Assembly (NCBI RefSeq): GCF_001884105.1
Contig: NZ_MACI01000010.1
Span: forward strand, 1 to 64,000
Origin: Bacillus luti
Lineage (GTDB): Bacteria > Bacillota > Bacilli > Bacillales > Bacillaceae_G
Length of the DNA: 64,000 nt
Direction of reading: 5' to 3'
Shown: piece by piece, positions 18,780-25,982 of the stretch
How the letters are laid out: every line of letters begins with the position of its first letter
Numbering within the stretch: the stretch's first letter is position 1
The notes under the pieces: model-generated
The model's database searches: none
What the model saw: only the letters and a program-made list of their open reading frames with translations
Told to the model about the DNA's origin: nothing
Position numbers and translations under genes: made by a program

Positions 18780-20591
18780 GTGAAAAACAGAAGTATCGTC
18801 TTTAAACTATTCTTATTAACGTCAACATTATTTACAATCATATTCCTCCTTTTTTTCCTAGGACAATCTTTATTTTTAGAAAAATTTTATATTAATAAAA
18901 AAGTAAAAACCGTTCAAACCGCTTTTGAAAAATTCATAGACAATTACGAAAAAAGTGGTAAAAGTTATGAGGAAATTAGAAAACTTAAACAAGAATTTCA
19001 TGATAAAACCAATGCTGACATGCAATTTTTAGATTCTAACGGCATTATTAAAAGCGAAAACAATTTCTACATTGATGTAATTAATACTAACAATCACAAA
19101 ACGTACTCTATCCCACTCAATAATCTTTTAACACCTGAAGAATATAATAAATTTGAAAATTTGGGTTTGAAAAAAGATGGAATGATTCATGTAGCTGGAT
19201 TCGTACAGGGTAATATAATAACACCACTAGAATTAACAACAAATTATAATCGATGGCGAAACGAACATGTCAATTCAGATTTCCAATCAATAAATGGTAA
19301 TCCTTCTAAAAATAAACTTACAAGCCGATATAAAACTACTACTCAAATTGTGTTTACTGGTGTTATCTCTAAGTTACAACTCCCTTCAAAAGCTGAGGTT
19401 CGTCTTGCAAATGATTTTGAAACATTACAAGCCGTTCAATCTTTTGCAGGTACTATTAGGGATGGCACTTCTAACTCCCAGCAATTAAACACTTATATAT
19501 TAGATGGCGGAGAGAATATAAAAAATAGTATCTTTGTAAAACCTATTATGGAAAACGGAAAGATTACAGAATATGCTTTTGCAATAGCATCTTTGCAACC
19601 TGTTAATGAAGCTATGCTCGTTTTAAAAGACTATTATGTCTATGCCTTAATCATCGTGTTTCTCGTAATTATTTTGTTATCCTTCTACTACTCAAAAATC
19701 ATTGTAAAGCCATTAATTAAGATTAATCGCGTTACGAAGAAAATGGCTAATTTTGATTTTAGCGAGAAATTACCAGTTACAGCAGACGATGAAATCGGCG
19801 GACTTTCTGGCAGTATTAATACATTGTCAGTAAATTTAAAAGACCGGATCGATCGATTAAATGTTGCCAATACAAAATTACAACAAGATATTGAACGTGA
19901 ACGCCAATTGGAAAAGACACGAAAAGAATTCATCTCTGGTGTATCACACGAATTAAAAACACCACTTAGTGTAATTAGAAGTTTCGCCGAAGGGATTAAA
20001 GATGGCGTTAGTAAAGATACGACGTATTATACAGATGTTATTTTAGAAGAAACAGAAAATATGAACAGACTAATTGTAGAAATGTTAGAATTAGCAAAAT
20101 TAGAATCTGGTACGTACAAACTAGAAATGACAACATTCTCAATCGGTGAATTAATTCAACAAGTCTATACAAAGTTATTATTTAGTATGGAGGAAAAGCA
20201 TTTACAAGTGGATGTCGATGTAAACTCTTCCATCTATGTGAAAGCGAATCGTAGTCGTATTGAGCAAGTAGTTGTGAACTTACTAAGCAACGCCATTCGT
20301 TATACGCCTGATGGAGAAAAAATACAAGTCTCTGTTGTAGAAACGGAAGATACAGTAAAAGTCGAAATCGAAAATACAGGAAATCCCATACCAGAAGAAA
20401 GTCTTGAAAAAATTTGGGATCGCTTCTATCGTTTAGATGCATCTCGTAGCCGCCATACTGGAGGTACCGGTCTTGGGTTATCTATTGTTAAAAATATTTT
20501 GGATCTCCATCATGCCGAGTACGGTGTATATAATACGGCTAATAGTGTTGTATTCTATTTTAATTTACAAAAAGTAAAAGAAGTCAAATAA
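18780..20591 (+). CDS. HAMP-containing sensor histidine kinase without adjacent regulator
   Basis: A 603-residue transmembrane kinase. Transmembrane segment 1 is at about 9-33 and a 250-residue extracytoplasmic sensor follows. Transmembrane segment 2 is at about 285-308, then HAMP (about 309-362), the H-box FISGVSHELKTPL with His near 388, N-box NLLSNAIRYTP and GTGLGLSIVKN. The start is GTG at 18780 after AGAGGTGA. No response regulator gene flanks it (deoD upstream, a recombinase downstream), so it is an orphan kinase in this window. The signal and partner are unknown. The sensor domain has no motif I recognise. Confidence 0.88.
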   Translation: MKNRSIVFKLFLLTSTLFTIIFLLFFLGQSLFLEKFYINKKVKTVQTAFEKFIDNYEKSGKSYEEIRKLKQEFHDKTNADMQFLDSNGIIKSENNFYIDVINTNNHKTYSIPLNNLLTPEEYNKFENLGLKKDGMIHVAGFVQGNIITPLELTTNYNRWRNEHVNSDFQSINGNPSKNKLTSRYKTTTQIVFTGVISKLQLPSKAEVRLANDFETLQAVQSFAGTIRDGTSNSQQLNTYILDGGENIKNSIFVKPIMENGKITEYAFAIASLQPVNEAMLVLKDYYVYALIIVFLVIILLSFYYSKIIVKPLIKINRVTKKMANFDFSEKLPVTADDEIGGLSGSINTLSVNLKDRIDRLNVANTKLQQDIERERQLEKTRKEFISGVSHELKTPLSVIRSFAEGIKDGVSKDTTYYTDVILEETENMNRLIVEMLELAKLESGTYKLEMTTFSIGELIQQVYTKLLFSMEEKHLQVDVDVNSSIYVKANRSRIEQVVVNLLSNAIRYTPDGEKIQVSVVETEDTVKVEIENTGNPIPEESLEKIWDRFYRLDASRSRHTGGTGLGLSIVKNILDLHHAEYGVYNTANSVVFYFNLQKVKEVK

Positions 20592-20698
20592 TTTGTCTTA
20601 ATTTCACTAGGAGTTCACATGAAATTCACACTCTCCCTTTATAGTAAGAAACAAGTTAATCCTTTCCTTTACACATATAAAAGAGGAGAGTGCGTGAA

Positions 20699-21229
20699 AT
20701 GAAACAAGCAGGACAACCTATTCAAAATGAAAAACAATTAGAAACTATCAAAAATATACTTTTACAATCTTCGAAACGTGATGGCTTATTATTCGTATTA
20801 GCTGTAAATTCTGGTTTAAAGGTAAGTGAAATCTTACAGTTAAAAGTTAGCGATGTAATTGATGAAAATGAAAATGTTCGCCATTCCATTTTATTTTACA
20901 ATGAAAAAGTAAAGAAACATAAATGGTTTGCTGTAAATGAAGACTTACAGCACGCAATCGAAGACTACATGAAAGAACGTAAAACTTGGAAACGTAATGA
21001 GCCATTATTAAAGTCTCAAAAAGGAACAAAATCTATTACGAGACAGCATGCATGGTACATTTTAAACAAAGCTGCAAAAGAAGTTGGATTAGAAGGGATT
21101 AGCTCACATACACTTCGAAAAACTTGGGGCTATTGTGCATACAAATCAGGTGTTGACATTGCATTTTTACAACACTTCTTTGATCATAGTACTCCATCAA
21201 AAACTTTAAAGTATATCGGTATTGCATAA
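20699..21229 (+). CDS. short tyrosine recombinase/integrase-like protein
   Basis: A 176-residue protein of the tyrosine recombinase (phage integrase) fold covering essentially the catalytic domain; the usual N-terminal core-binding domain is reduced to about 20 residues. The H-x-x-R motif is SSHTLRKTWGY near 137-147, the second His is in FFDHSTPSK near 160, and the nucleophile is probably the Tyr in LKYIGIA at the C-terminus. The position of the first catalytic Arg, normally GLRxSE, reads SGLKVSEILQL, that is Lys. The ATG at 20699 was chosen because GAGGAGAG is 8 bases upstream, whereas a GTG at 20690 abuts it. No attachment sites or phage genes are nearby. Confidence 0.8.
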   Translation: MKQAGQPIQNEKQLETIKNILLQSSKRDGLLFVLAVNSGLKVSEILQLKVSDVIDENENVRHSILFYNEKVKKHKWFAVNEDLQHAIEDYMKERKTWKRNEPLLKSQKGTKSITRQHAWYILNKAAKEVGLEGISSHTLRKTWGYCAYKSGVDIAFLQHFFDHSTPSKTLKYIGIA

Positions 21230-21243
21230 TAATTTTTATACAT

Positions 21244-21284
21244 AAAGAAGGTTACCATTTATAGTTTTGGTAACCTTTTTTATG
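21244..21284 (+). terminator. terminator of the recombinase gene
   Basis: AAGGTTACCA and TGGTAACCTT form a stem followed by TTTTTATG. Confidence 0.85.
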
Positions 21285-21350
21285 TTTCACATCCACTTCT
21301 CTTGTCTCTCCTATACTGTAGTGGTACTCTTATAGTAAGGGGGAGAAATT

Positions 21351-21545
21351 ATGAACACATTAACAATTGAATTACCGCAAGAAACGGCTGAAAAACTTGA
21401 TTTATTAAAACAAGCTTACGAAAAGAAAACAGGTGCTACCATTTCTGAGAGCACTCTCGTTCAAACACTTATCTCAAAAGAATTTATCCAAGCGATAACT
21501 CCTTTTGATTTACAACAATTTATCAATGGAAAAGAACAGCATTAA
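21351..21545 (+). CDS. unknown 64-residue protein, possible ribbon-helix-helix
   Basis: Begins MNTLTIELPQETAEKLDLL, a short beta strand followed by helix as in ribbon-helix-helix DNA-binding proteins, then a second helix (SESTLVQTLISKEFIQ). The ribosome site is GGGGGAG. It has no toxin partner next to it, so a toxin-antitoxin role is unsupported. The fold assignment is inference from pattern only. Confidence 0.65.
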   Translation: MNTLTIELPQETAEKLDLLKQAYEKKTGATISESTLVQTLISKEFIQAITPFDLQQFINGKEQH

Positions 21546-21563
21546 TCGCTGTTCTTTTTTATT
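21534..21563 (+). terminator. terminator of the 64-residue gene
   Basis: AAGAACAGC-ATTAATC-GCTGTTCTT hairpin followed by TTTTAT; it overlaps the stop codon. Confidence 0.85.
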
Positions 21564-21609
21564 TCTATTCAAAATATAAAAAGTTTTTTACTTATTTTTC
21601 GAAAAACCA

Positions 21610-21638
21610 TTGACAATGATAATGATAACCATTATCAT
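21610..21638 (+). promoter_or_regulatory. sigma-A promoter overlapped by a Fur box
   Basis: TTGACA at 21610-21615 and TATCAT at 21633-21638 are spaced by exactly 17 bases. Between and over them lies GATAATGATAACCATTATC (21618-21636), an 18/19 match to the classical Fur box, including a 7-1-7 unit TGATAAC-C-ATTATCA. Fur with iron would block this promoter. No protein gene starts downstream on this strand before a strong terminator. Confidence 0.85.
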
Positions 21639-21644
21639 TTATTA

Positions 21645-21756
21645 CGAAGCCAACAATTGATGAATCAACCAAACGCTCAGTAACATTGTTACCCCTCTTT
21701 TTCATATAGAAAGGCACTGTACATTCCCCCTGTTTGTACAGTGCCTTTCTTGTTTT
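21645..21756 (+). ncRNA. candidate Fur-repressed small RNA (FsrA-like)
   Basis: A transcript starting about 7 bases after the -10 would be about 110 nt and end at a perfect 15-bp hairpin (21709-21723 with 21735-21749) followed by TTGTTTT. It contains no open frame with a ribosome site. Two C-rich unpaired stretches stand out: ACCCCTCTTTTTC at 21691-21703 and CCCCC in the terminator loop at 21726-21730. Fur control, size and C-rich single strands are the hallmarks of FsrA, the B. subtilis iron-sparing sRNA, which pairs with G-rich ribosome sites. Homology to FsrA is inferred from these traits, not from an alignment. The hairpin also lies just past the DUF72 gene on the other strand. Confidence 0.65.
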
Positions 21757-22603
21757 ACCACTCGAACAAATTTAATTGCTCCGGTTTCGGCTCACCATAT
21801 GTAACGTTCATCATTTTCATAAGTTGCTTCGCATTATCTGCGGCATCTCCACCTGAATTGTTGTTAAATAGTACGTAAATGTCCTTTGTCTTCTTTTTTA
21901 ATTGTTCTAAGCGTTCTACCCATTCTTCCAATTCTTTATTGTTATAACGATATAAACAGCGAACCGCCCTCCAATTTTCCCCTTTATCCAGCCAGCCATG
22001 TACATTCCGGCCATGAAAACGTATTAATGCCATGTGTGAATTCGTTACTTCTAACACGAGTGGTACCGACCCTATTCCTGCCTGCGGTTCATCACAAATT
22101 GTATGAATCCATTTCTCCTGTTCTAAAAACTGTATAGTCTTATCTCTCATTTTCGGATAAAACCATGTTTGATTTCGAAATTCTATTGCGCACGGTAAAC
22201 CTTCCATTTTTTCTTTCGTATATCGAAGGAAATCTACATTTTTCTTTTTGCAATCAAACCATGGTGGAAATTGAAATAAAATTGTTTTTAACTTATTCGC
22301 TTCTATTAAAGGAAGAATGGATTGTTTATACACATCAAACATCTCATCAAACGTAGAAAAAGGAATTTCTCCTTTCATATGCCCTGTCATTCCTTGATAT
22401 GCTTTTACGACAAATGAAAAATCTTTTGGTGTTTCTATCGCCCATTTCGTATAATTTCGTGCAGGTTGCATCGCATAAAATGAACTATCTACTTCTACAA
22501 TGGGAAAATGCTCACTATATGTCCGTAGCTTATTTCTATTTTCATAGGGATCTATATATAAAGAATCATGATCTCCCCACCCTGTCACTCCAATGAAAAG
22601 CAA
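21755..22603 (-). CDS. DUF72 (YecE/YunF family) protein
   Basis: TIM-barrel-like protein of unknown biochemical function, 282 residues, usual length. Family hallmarks are the N-terminal FIGVTGWGDHDSLY, the strand FPIVEVDSSFYAMQ near 33-46, FSFVVKAYQGMTGH near 61-74, LFQFPPWF near 108-115, AIEFRNQTWF near 136-145, the Arg in ALIRFHGRN near 191-199, and YVLFNNNSGGDAADNAK near 245-261. No operon partners. Confidence 0.88.
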   Translation of the reverse strand: MLFIGVTGWGDHDSLYIDPYENRNKLRTYSEHFPIVEVDSSFYAMQPARNYTKWAIETPKDFSFVVKAYQGMTGHMKGEIPFSTFDEMFDVYKQSILPLIEANKLKTILFQFPPWFDCKKKNVDFLRYTKEKMEGLPCAIEFRNQTWFYPKMRDKTIQFLEQEKWIHTICDEPQAGIGSVPLVLEVTNSHMALIRFHGRNVHGWLDKGENWRAVRCLYRYNNKELEEWVERLEQLKKKTKDIYVLFNNNSGGDAADNAKQLMKMMNVTYGEPKPEQLNLFEW

Positions 22604-22763
22604 ACCTATTCCTCCCTTTCTACCTTCATCTTACATTCATTTTACTTACTTCCTAATCCCTTCGGCTAATCCATTTCATTCAGTAGCCTTTTCTTTAAGA
22701 GTATCCGTATAAAAGTATGATATACTAAATGGAAGAATTTTTAAATTGAGGGGTTATTTATTT

Positions 22764-24035
22764 ATGCTTCCAAACGATGCTACTGTATCTCATGAAAAAC
22801 GAATAGAAGAACTAGAAAATAAAGTACGTTTTTATGAAGAACTTGTGGATCAATTACCACATCATTTCACATATAAAAATCCACATATTGGTTTACAAAT
22901 AAAAAAAACACGAACAACCCATTCCATTCACAACATACGTAAAGAGAATAAAGAGGCAGATTTTCAACTTACTTGCGATTCACTATTTTTATTTGAACAA
23001 ATCGAAAAACACTTTGTTCATATTTTTGATGCTTTTTCACATCATGTAACCTTCATTGATAGTCAAGGCAATATTACTTTATGCAATCAAGCTGCTGCAG
23101 ATGATTTTGGCGTAATACGCAACGAAATAATCGGCAAGCCAATTCAACAATTATTAAACTTGCCAAAAGAAAAAATTAAAGCTATTGAAACATTAAAAAC
23201 AGGCACCGAAATATATAATGAAGAAGTTTTAGATAAAAATTATGGTATTATAAATAACCGGATTATTCGTGATTATAACGGAGAGATTTTTAGAGTTATT
23301 AGTGCCTTTCATTATTTAAACACAGAACGTGATGCAGAGAAATTTTCATTAGCAGGGAGAATCGCAGCTGGGATTGCACACGAAGTACGCAACCCACTTA
23401 CAACCGTACGAGGATACTTACAATTTTTACAAGAAAGTGTTTCGTCATCTAATAAAGACTTATTTAAGAATTTACTGATTCCTGAATTAGACCGTGCAAA
23501 TAGTATTATTACACAATTTTTAGCTATTTCCAAAACACGTGAATTTACAAGGGAACCCTTTTCTATTAATACATTTTTACGTGAATATATTCAGCAGCTA
23601 CTCGCCAGTGAAGTCTTTTTACATAATATTTCGATTGACTATAATTTTTCCACCAAATTAGATGGTGTGTTAGTCAATATTGATCGTCATGAGCTGGTAC
23701 AAGTTTTTTTAAACTTATTTCAAAATGCTGTCGATGCCCAAGGCGAAAAGCCTCTTTCTATTCAAATCTCTAGTTATCGCCTAGATAACTTTGTTCGGAT
23801 TACTTTCACAGACAACGGGACTGGTATTCCTCCAGCTATTCAAGAATATATTTTTGATCCATTCTTCTCAACAAAAGACTCTGGAACAGGACTAGGCTTA
23901 TCAGTAACGAAGAAAATTATTCAAAATCACAACGGTACATTAAAAATGGCTAGTAATCAAAACGGTACGACTTTCACGATTTCTATTCCCATTTCACCCC
24001 AAACAAACCTGGAAAAAATGAATCAATACAAATGA
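22764..24035 (+). CDS. soluble PAS histidine kinase, probable sporulation kinase
   Basis: A 423-residue kinase lacking membrane spans. The N-terminal 75 residues include a short coiled coil (EKRIEELENKVRFYEELV). A PAS domain (about 85-195; FIDSQGNITLCNQAAADDFG) follows, then the H-box AGIAHEVRNPLTTVRGYLQF with His near 205, N-box NLFQNAVDAQG and GTGLGLSVTKK. The AHEVRNPLT-type H-box groups it with the KinA-E phosphorelay kinases that feed Spo0F. No response regulator is adjacent, as usual for these. The ATG at 22764 has TGAGGGG upstream, and an extended -10 (TGATATACT) lies near 22720. The role in sporulation is inference from family. Confidence 0.82.
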   Translation: MLPNDATVSHEKRIEELENKVRFYEELVDQLPHHFTYKNPHIGLQIKKTRTTHSIHNIRKENKEADFQLTCDSLFLFEQIEKHFVHIFDAFSHHVTFIDSQGNITLCNQAAADDFGVIRNEIIGKPIQQLLNLPKEKIKAIETLKTGTEIYNEEVLDKNYGIINNRIIRDYNGEIFRVISAFHYLNTERDAEKFSLAGRIAAGIAHEVRNPLTTVRGYLQFLQESVSSSNKDLFKNLLIPELDRANSIITQFLAISKTREFTREPFSINTFLREYIQQLLASEVFLHNISIDYNFSTKLDGVLVNIDRHELVQVFLNLFQNAVDAQGEKPLSIQISSYRLDNFVRITFTDNGTGIPPAIQEYIFDPFFSTKDSGTGLGLSVTKKIIQNHNGTLKMASNQNGTTFTISIPISPQTNLEKMNQYK

Positions 24036-24056
24036 TAAACTCTTTCACAAAATACA

Positions 24057-24104
24057 CGCCAATCGTTAAGTTACGTTTAACGATTGGCGTGTATTTTTTA
24101 TTCT
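24057..24104 (+). terminator. terminator of the PAS kinase gene
   Basis: A perfect 16-bp stem (ACACGCCAATCGTTAA) with a 6-base loop, followed by TTTTTTATTC. Confidence 0.9.
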
Positions 24105-24284
24105 AACCTATTTTTCTTTACCTTATATAAACCTTTCTCTATCTCACAATTCTTCTTACTTAATAGGTAAACTTCTTATTTTTTTTTGAAAATGGTAGTT
24201 TGTCCATCACGAATTTAGCTTAATTTTCATTTTAATATATAGTAATGGCTATTTATTATATGAAAGAAAGAAAGAAATGAACAG

Positions 24285-25239
24285 ATGAACAATAAGAATA
24301 AAGGAAAAGTATTTTATGGTAATGATTGTTGCGAAGTAAGAGCTTGTAGTTTTATTAACATCTCTAAGTCCGAACTTAAAGAGTTCGTTAGACTTCTTCA
24401 AGTTCTTGGTCAAGCTATTCAAGCTGTCTTTCAAAACCCTTCTCAAGATCATATCGATAACTTGATTGATGATTGATGCCCTAAATAATCTACAAAAATT
24501 TCTCAATTGCTTAGATTTGTCTCCTGCACAAAAACAAATCGGAAATTCTATTATCGCTAATCTATTAACTATTTTAAAAACACAACCTTTCTCATGTGGT
24601 GCATTATATGTTGAACTACAAAGCCTGCTTAATTATTTATTATATATTGCTAAGTTATTCAAAATTGATTGCTGTGCTACTGATAAACTCGTTAAGCTCA
24701 TTGCAGAAATTCAAGCTATCTTAGTTCAATATGGATCTGGATGTCTAGGTGGCAGTACTACAGGCGCTACTGGCGCTCAAGGGCCAGCGGGTGCCCAAGG
24801 CGCTACTGGTGCTCAAGGTGCTACTGGACCGGCGGGCACTCCAATTCCTGTAACTATAGCTGTAATAGGAAACTCAAATCCTCAAACTATATCACCTGGA
24901 ACAAACATTCAATTTAATCAAGTTTTCGAATTAAATAACATTAATTTTAATGACACTTCAGATACTTTAACAATTTTAGAAACAGGCGTATATGATATTA
25001 GTTTCTCAGCATCTACAACTTTCCCAGGCTCTTCACCATTTGGATTCGGCATTTCATTCAATGGCCAACCACCTACTCGTAATTTTTCAACTAACGTTAT
25101 CGGTAGTGCTGTTTCCTTCTCTACAATCGTTACTTTACAAGCTGGTACAACAATTGCTGTACAACCTACAGCAAATACGATTTCTATTCCGAACACAGGT
25201 GACACAACAGCAACACTATCTGTCTTCCGAATTTACTAA
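24285..25239 (+). pseudogene. frameshifted collagen-like exosporium-type protein
   Basis: Two frames make one protein. The first (24285-24476) gives 63 residues ending NLIDD-stop. The second runs from the repeat to 25239 and continues LNNLQKFLNCLDLSP. They are joined if one copy of a 7-bp tandem duplication (GATTGAT, 24464-24470 and 24471-24477) is removed, giving NLIDALNNLQ and an intact 315-residue frame. The parts are a cysteine-containing helical N-terminal domain (about 1-150), a short Gly-X-Y tract (GATGAQGPAGAQGATG and more, about 160-185), and a C-terminal BclA/TNF-like beta jelly-roll domain ending SVFRIY. This is the architecture of B. cereus group exosporium glycoproteins, although the classical BclA leader is absent. 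As read, only the truncated N-terminal piece would be made, unless translation restarts at TTG/ATG 24466-24471. The ribosome site is weak. Confidence 0.8.
24464..24477 (+). repeat. 7-bp tandem duplication causing a frameshift
   Basis: GATTGAT occurs twice back to back. Deleting one copy restores a continuous frame across the collagen-like gene. This is seen directly in the sequence. Confidence 0.9.
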
Positions 25240-25307
25240 TTGTTACTGTATAAGTATATTTATATTAATGTATTTCGTTTGACTGTGTATTAAATCTCTC
25301 TTTATAT

Positions 25308-25347
25308 AGAAAGGAGCACTTATTTGGGAGGATAAGTGCTCCTTCTT
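25308..25347 (+). terminator. terminator of the collagen-like gene
   Basis: AGGAGCACTTAT and ATAAGTGCTCCT form a perfect 12-bp stem followed by TCTTTACG. Confidence 0.8.
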
Positions 25348-25434
25348 TACGTTTCTTTACCTCAAATTTACTCTACCTTAATCCTCGTTTTGTATGATAA
25401 ATAGTGAAGTCAAAGATATGAAAGAGGGATGAAA

Positions 25435-25863
25435 ATGAGAGTTATATCACTATTACGCATTTGGATTGGTCTTATGGTATGCATTATTTTATGTGTAGGA
25501 TTTTTTTTAACTCTAAAATATTCCACTATATCAAAAGCAGAGAGAAAAACAGTTCCATACGAACTTCTGTATACAAAGCAAAATAGCATTCCATATTCTT
25601 CTTCTACTCATAATGAAAAAAAGGTTATAAAAGGAATGCTTATTACAAAAGCTTCGACTTACGAAAACCTACTTCAAATTGCTGAAACAATTAAAGATCA
25701 GTATAAAAATAAAGACATAGATGAAATCACCCTTTCCATCCATAATGAAAATAATGGTGATTATGAAGAAGAATTACCTTATGAACCTATTAGTAAGGGG
25801 AAAATAATCGTCACATACGACCCTCAATCTTTTGGCAGTACAACTGTTACACTTAACGAGTAA
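25435..25863 (+). CDS. unknown protein with one N-terminal membrane span
   Basis: A 142-residue protein with a hydrophobic segment at about 9-28 (IGLMVCIILCVGFFL) and an extracytoplasmic, mixed alpha/beta remainder. Its IHNENNGDYEEELPYEP region is acidic. The ATG at 25435 fits an AGAGGG ribosome site better than the one at 25429. I do not recognise a family. It converges with the PBP gene and shares its terminator. Confidence 0.65.
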   Translation: MRVISLLRIWIGLMVCIILCVGFFLTLKYSTISKAERKTVPYELLYTKQNSIPYSSSTHNEKKVIKGMLITKASTYENLLQIAETIKDQYKNKDIDEITLSIHNENNGDYEEELPYEPISKGKIIVTYDPQSFGSTTVTLNE

Positions 25864-25944
25864 TATCATTTATCCCGATTGGTGTGAGCTAATAATCAGT
25901 GCGGATGAACAAAATCCCACTGATTATTACTTTAATTATCCATA

Positions 25945-25982
25945 GAAAAAAGAGGCGAATCTCATTATTCGCCTCTTTTTAT
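25945..25982. terminator. terminator between convergent genes
   Basis: AAAAAGAGGCGAAT-CTC-ATTATTCGCCTCTTTTT hairpin with T tracts on both sides. Confidence 0.85.

Noticed and set aside
21351-21545. Toxin-antitoxin pair with the 64-residue ribbon-helix-helix-like protein
   Set aside because: No partner gene overlaps or follows; a terminator comes directly after the stop.
20699-21756. A mobile island spanning the recombinase and the Fur-box unit
   Set aside because: No flanking direct repeats, tRNA, cargo or compositional shift were seen; the recombinase stands alone between terminators.
24249-24506. Minus-strand open frame across the collagen-like gene start
   Set aside because: Antisense to the N-terminal domain of the frameshifted gene, with no ribosome site and no family pattern.
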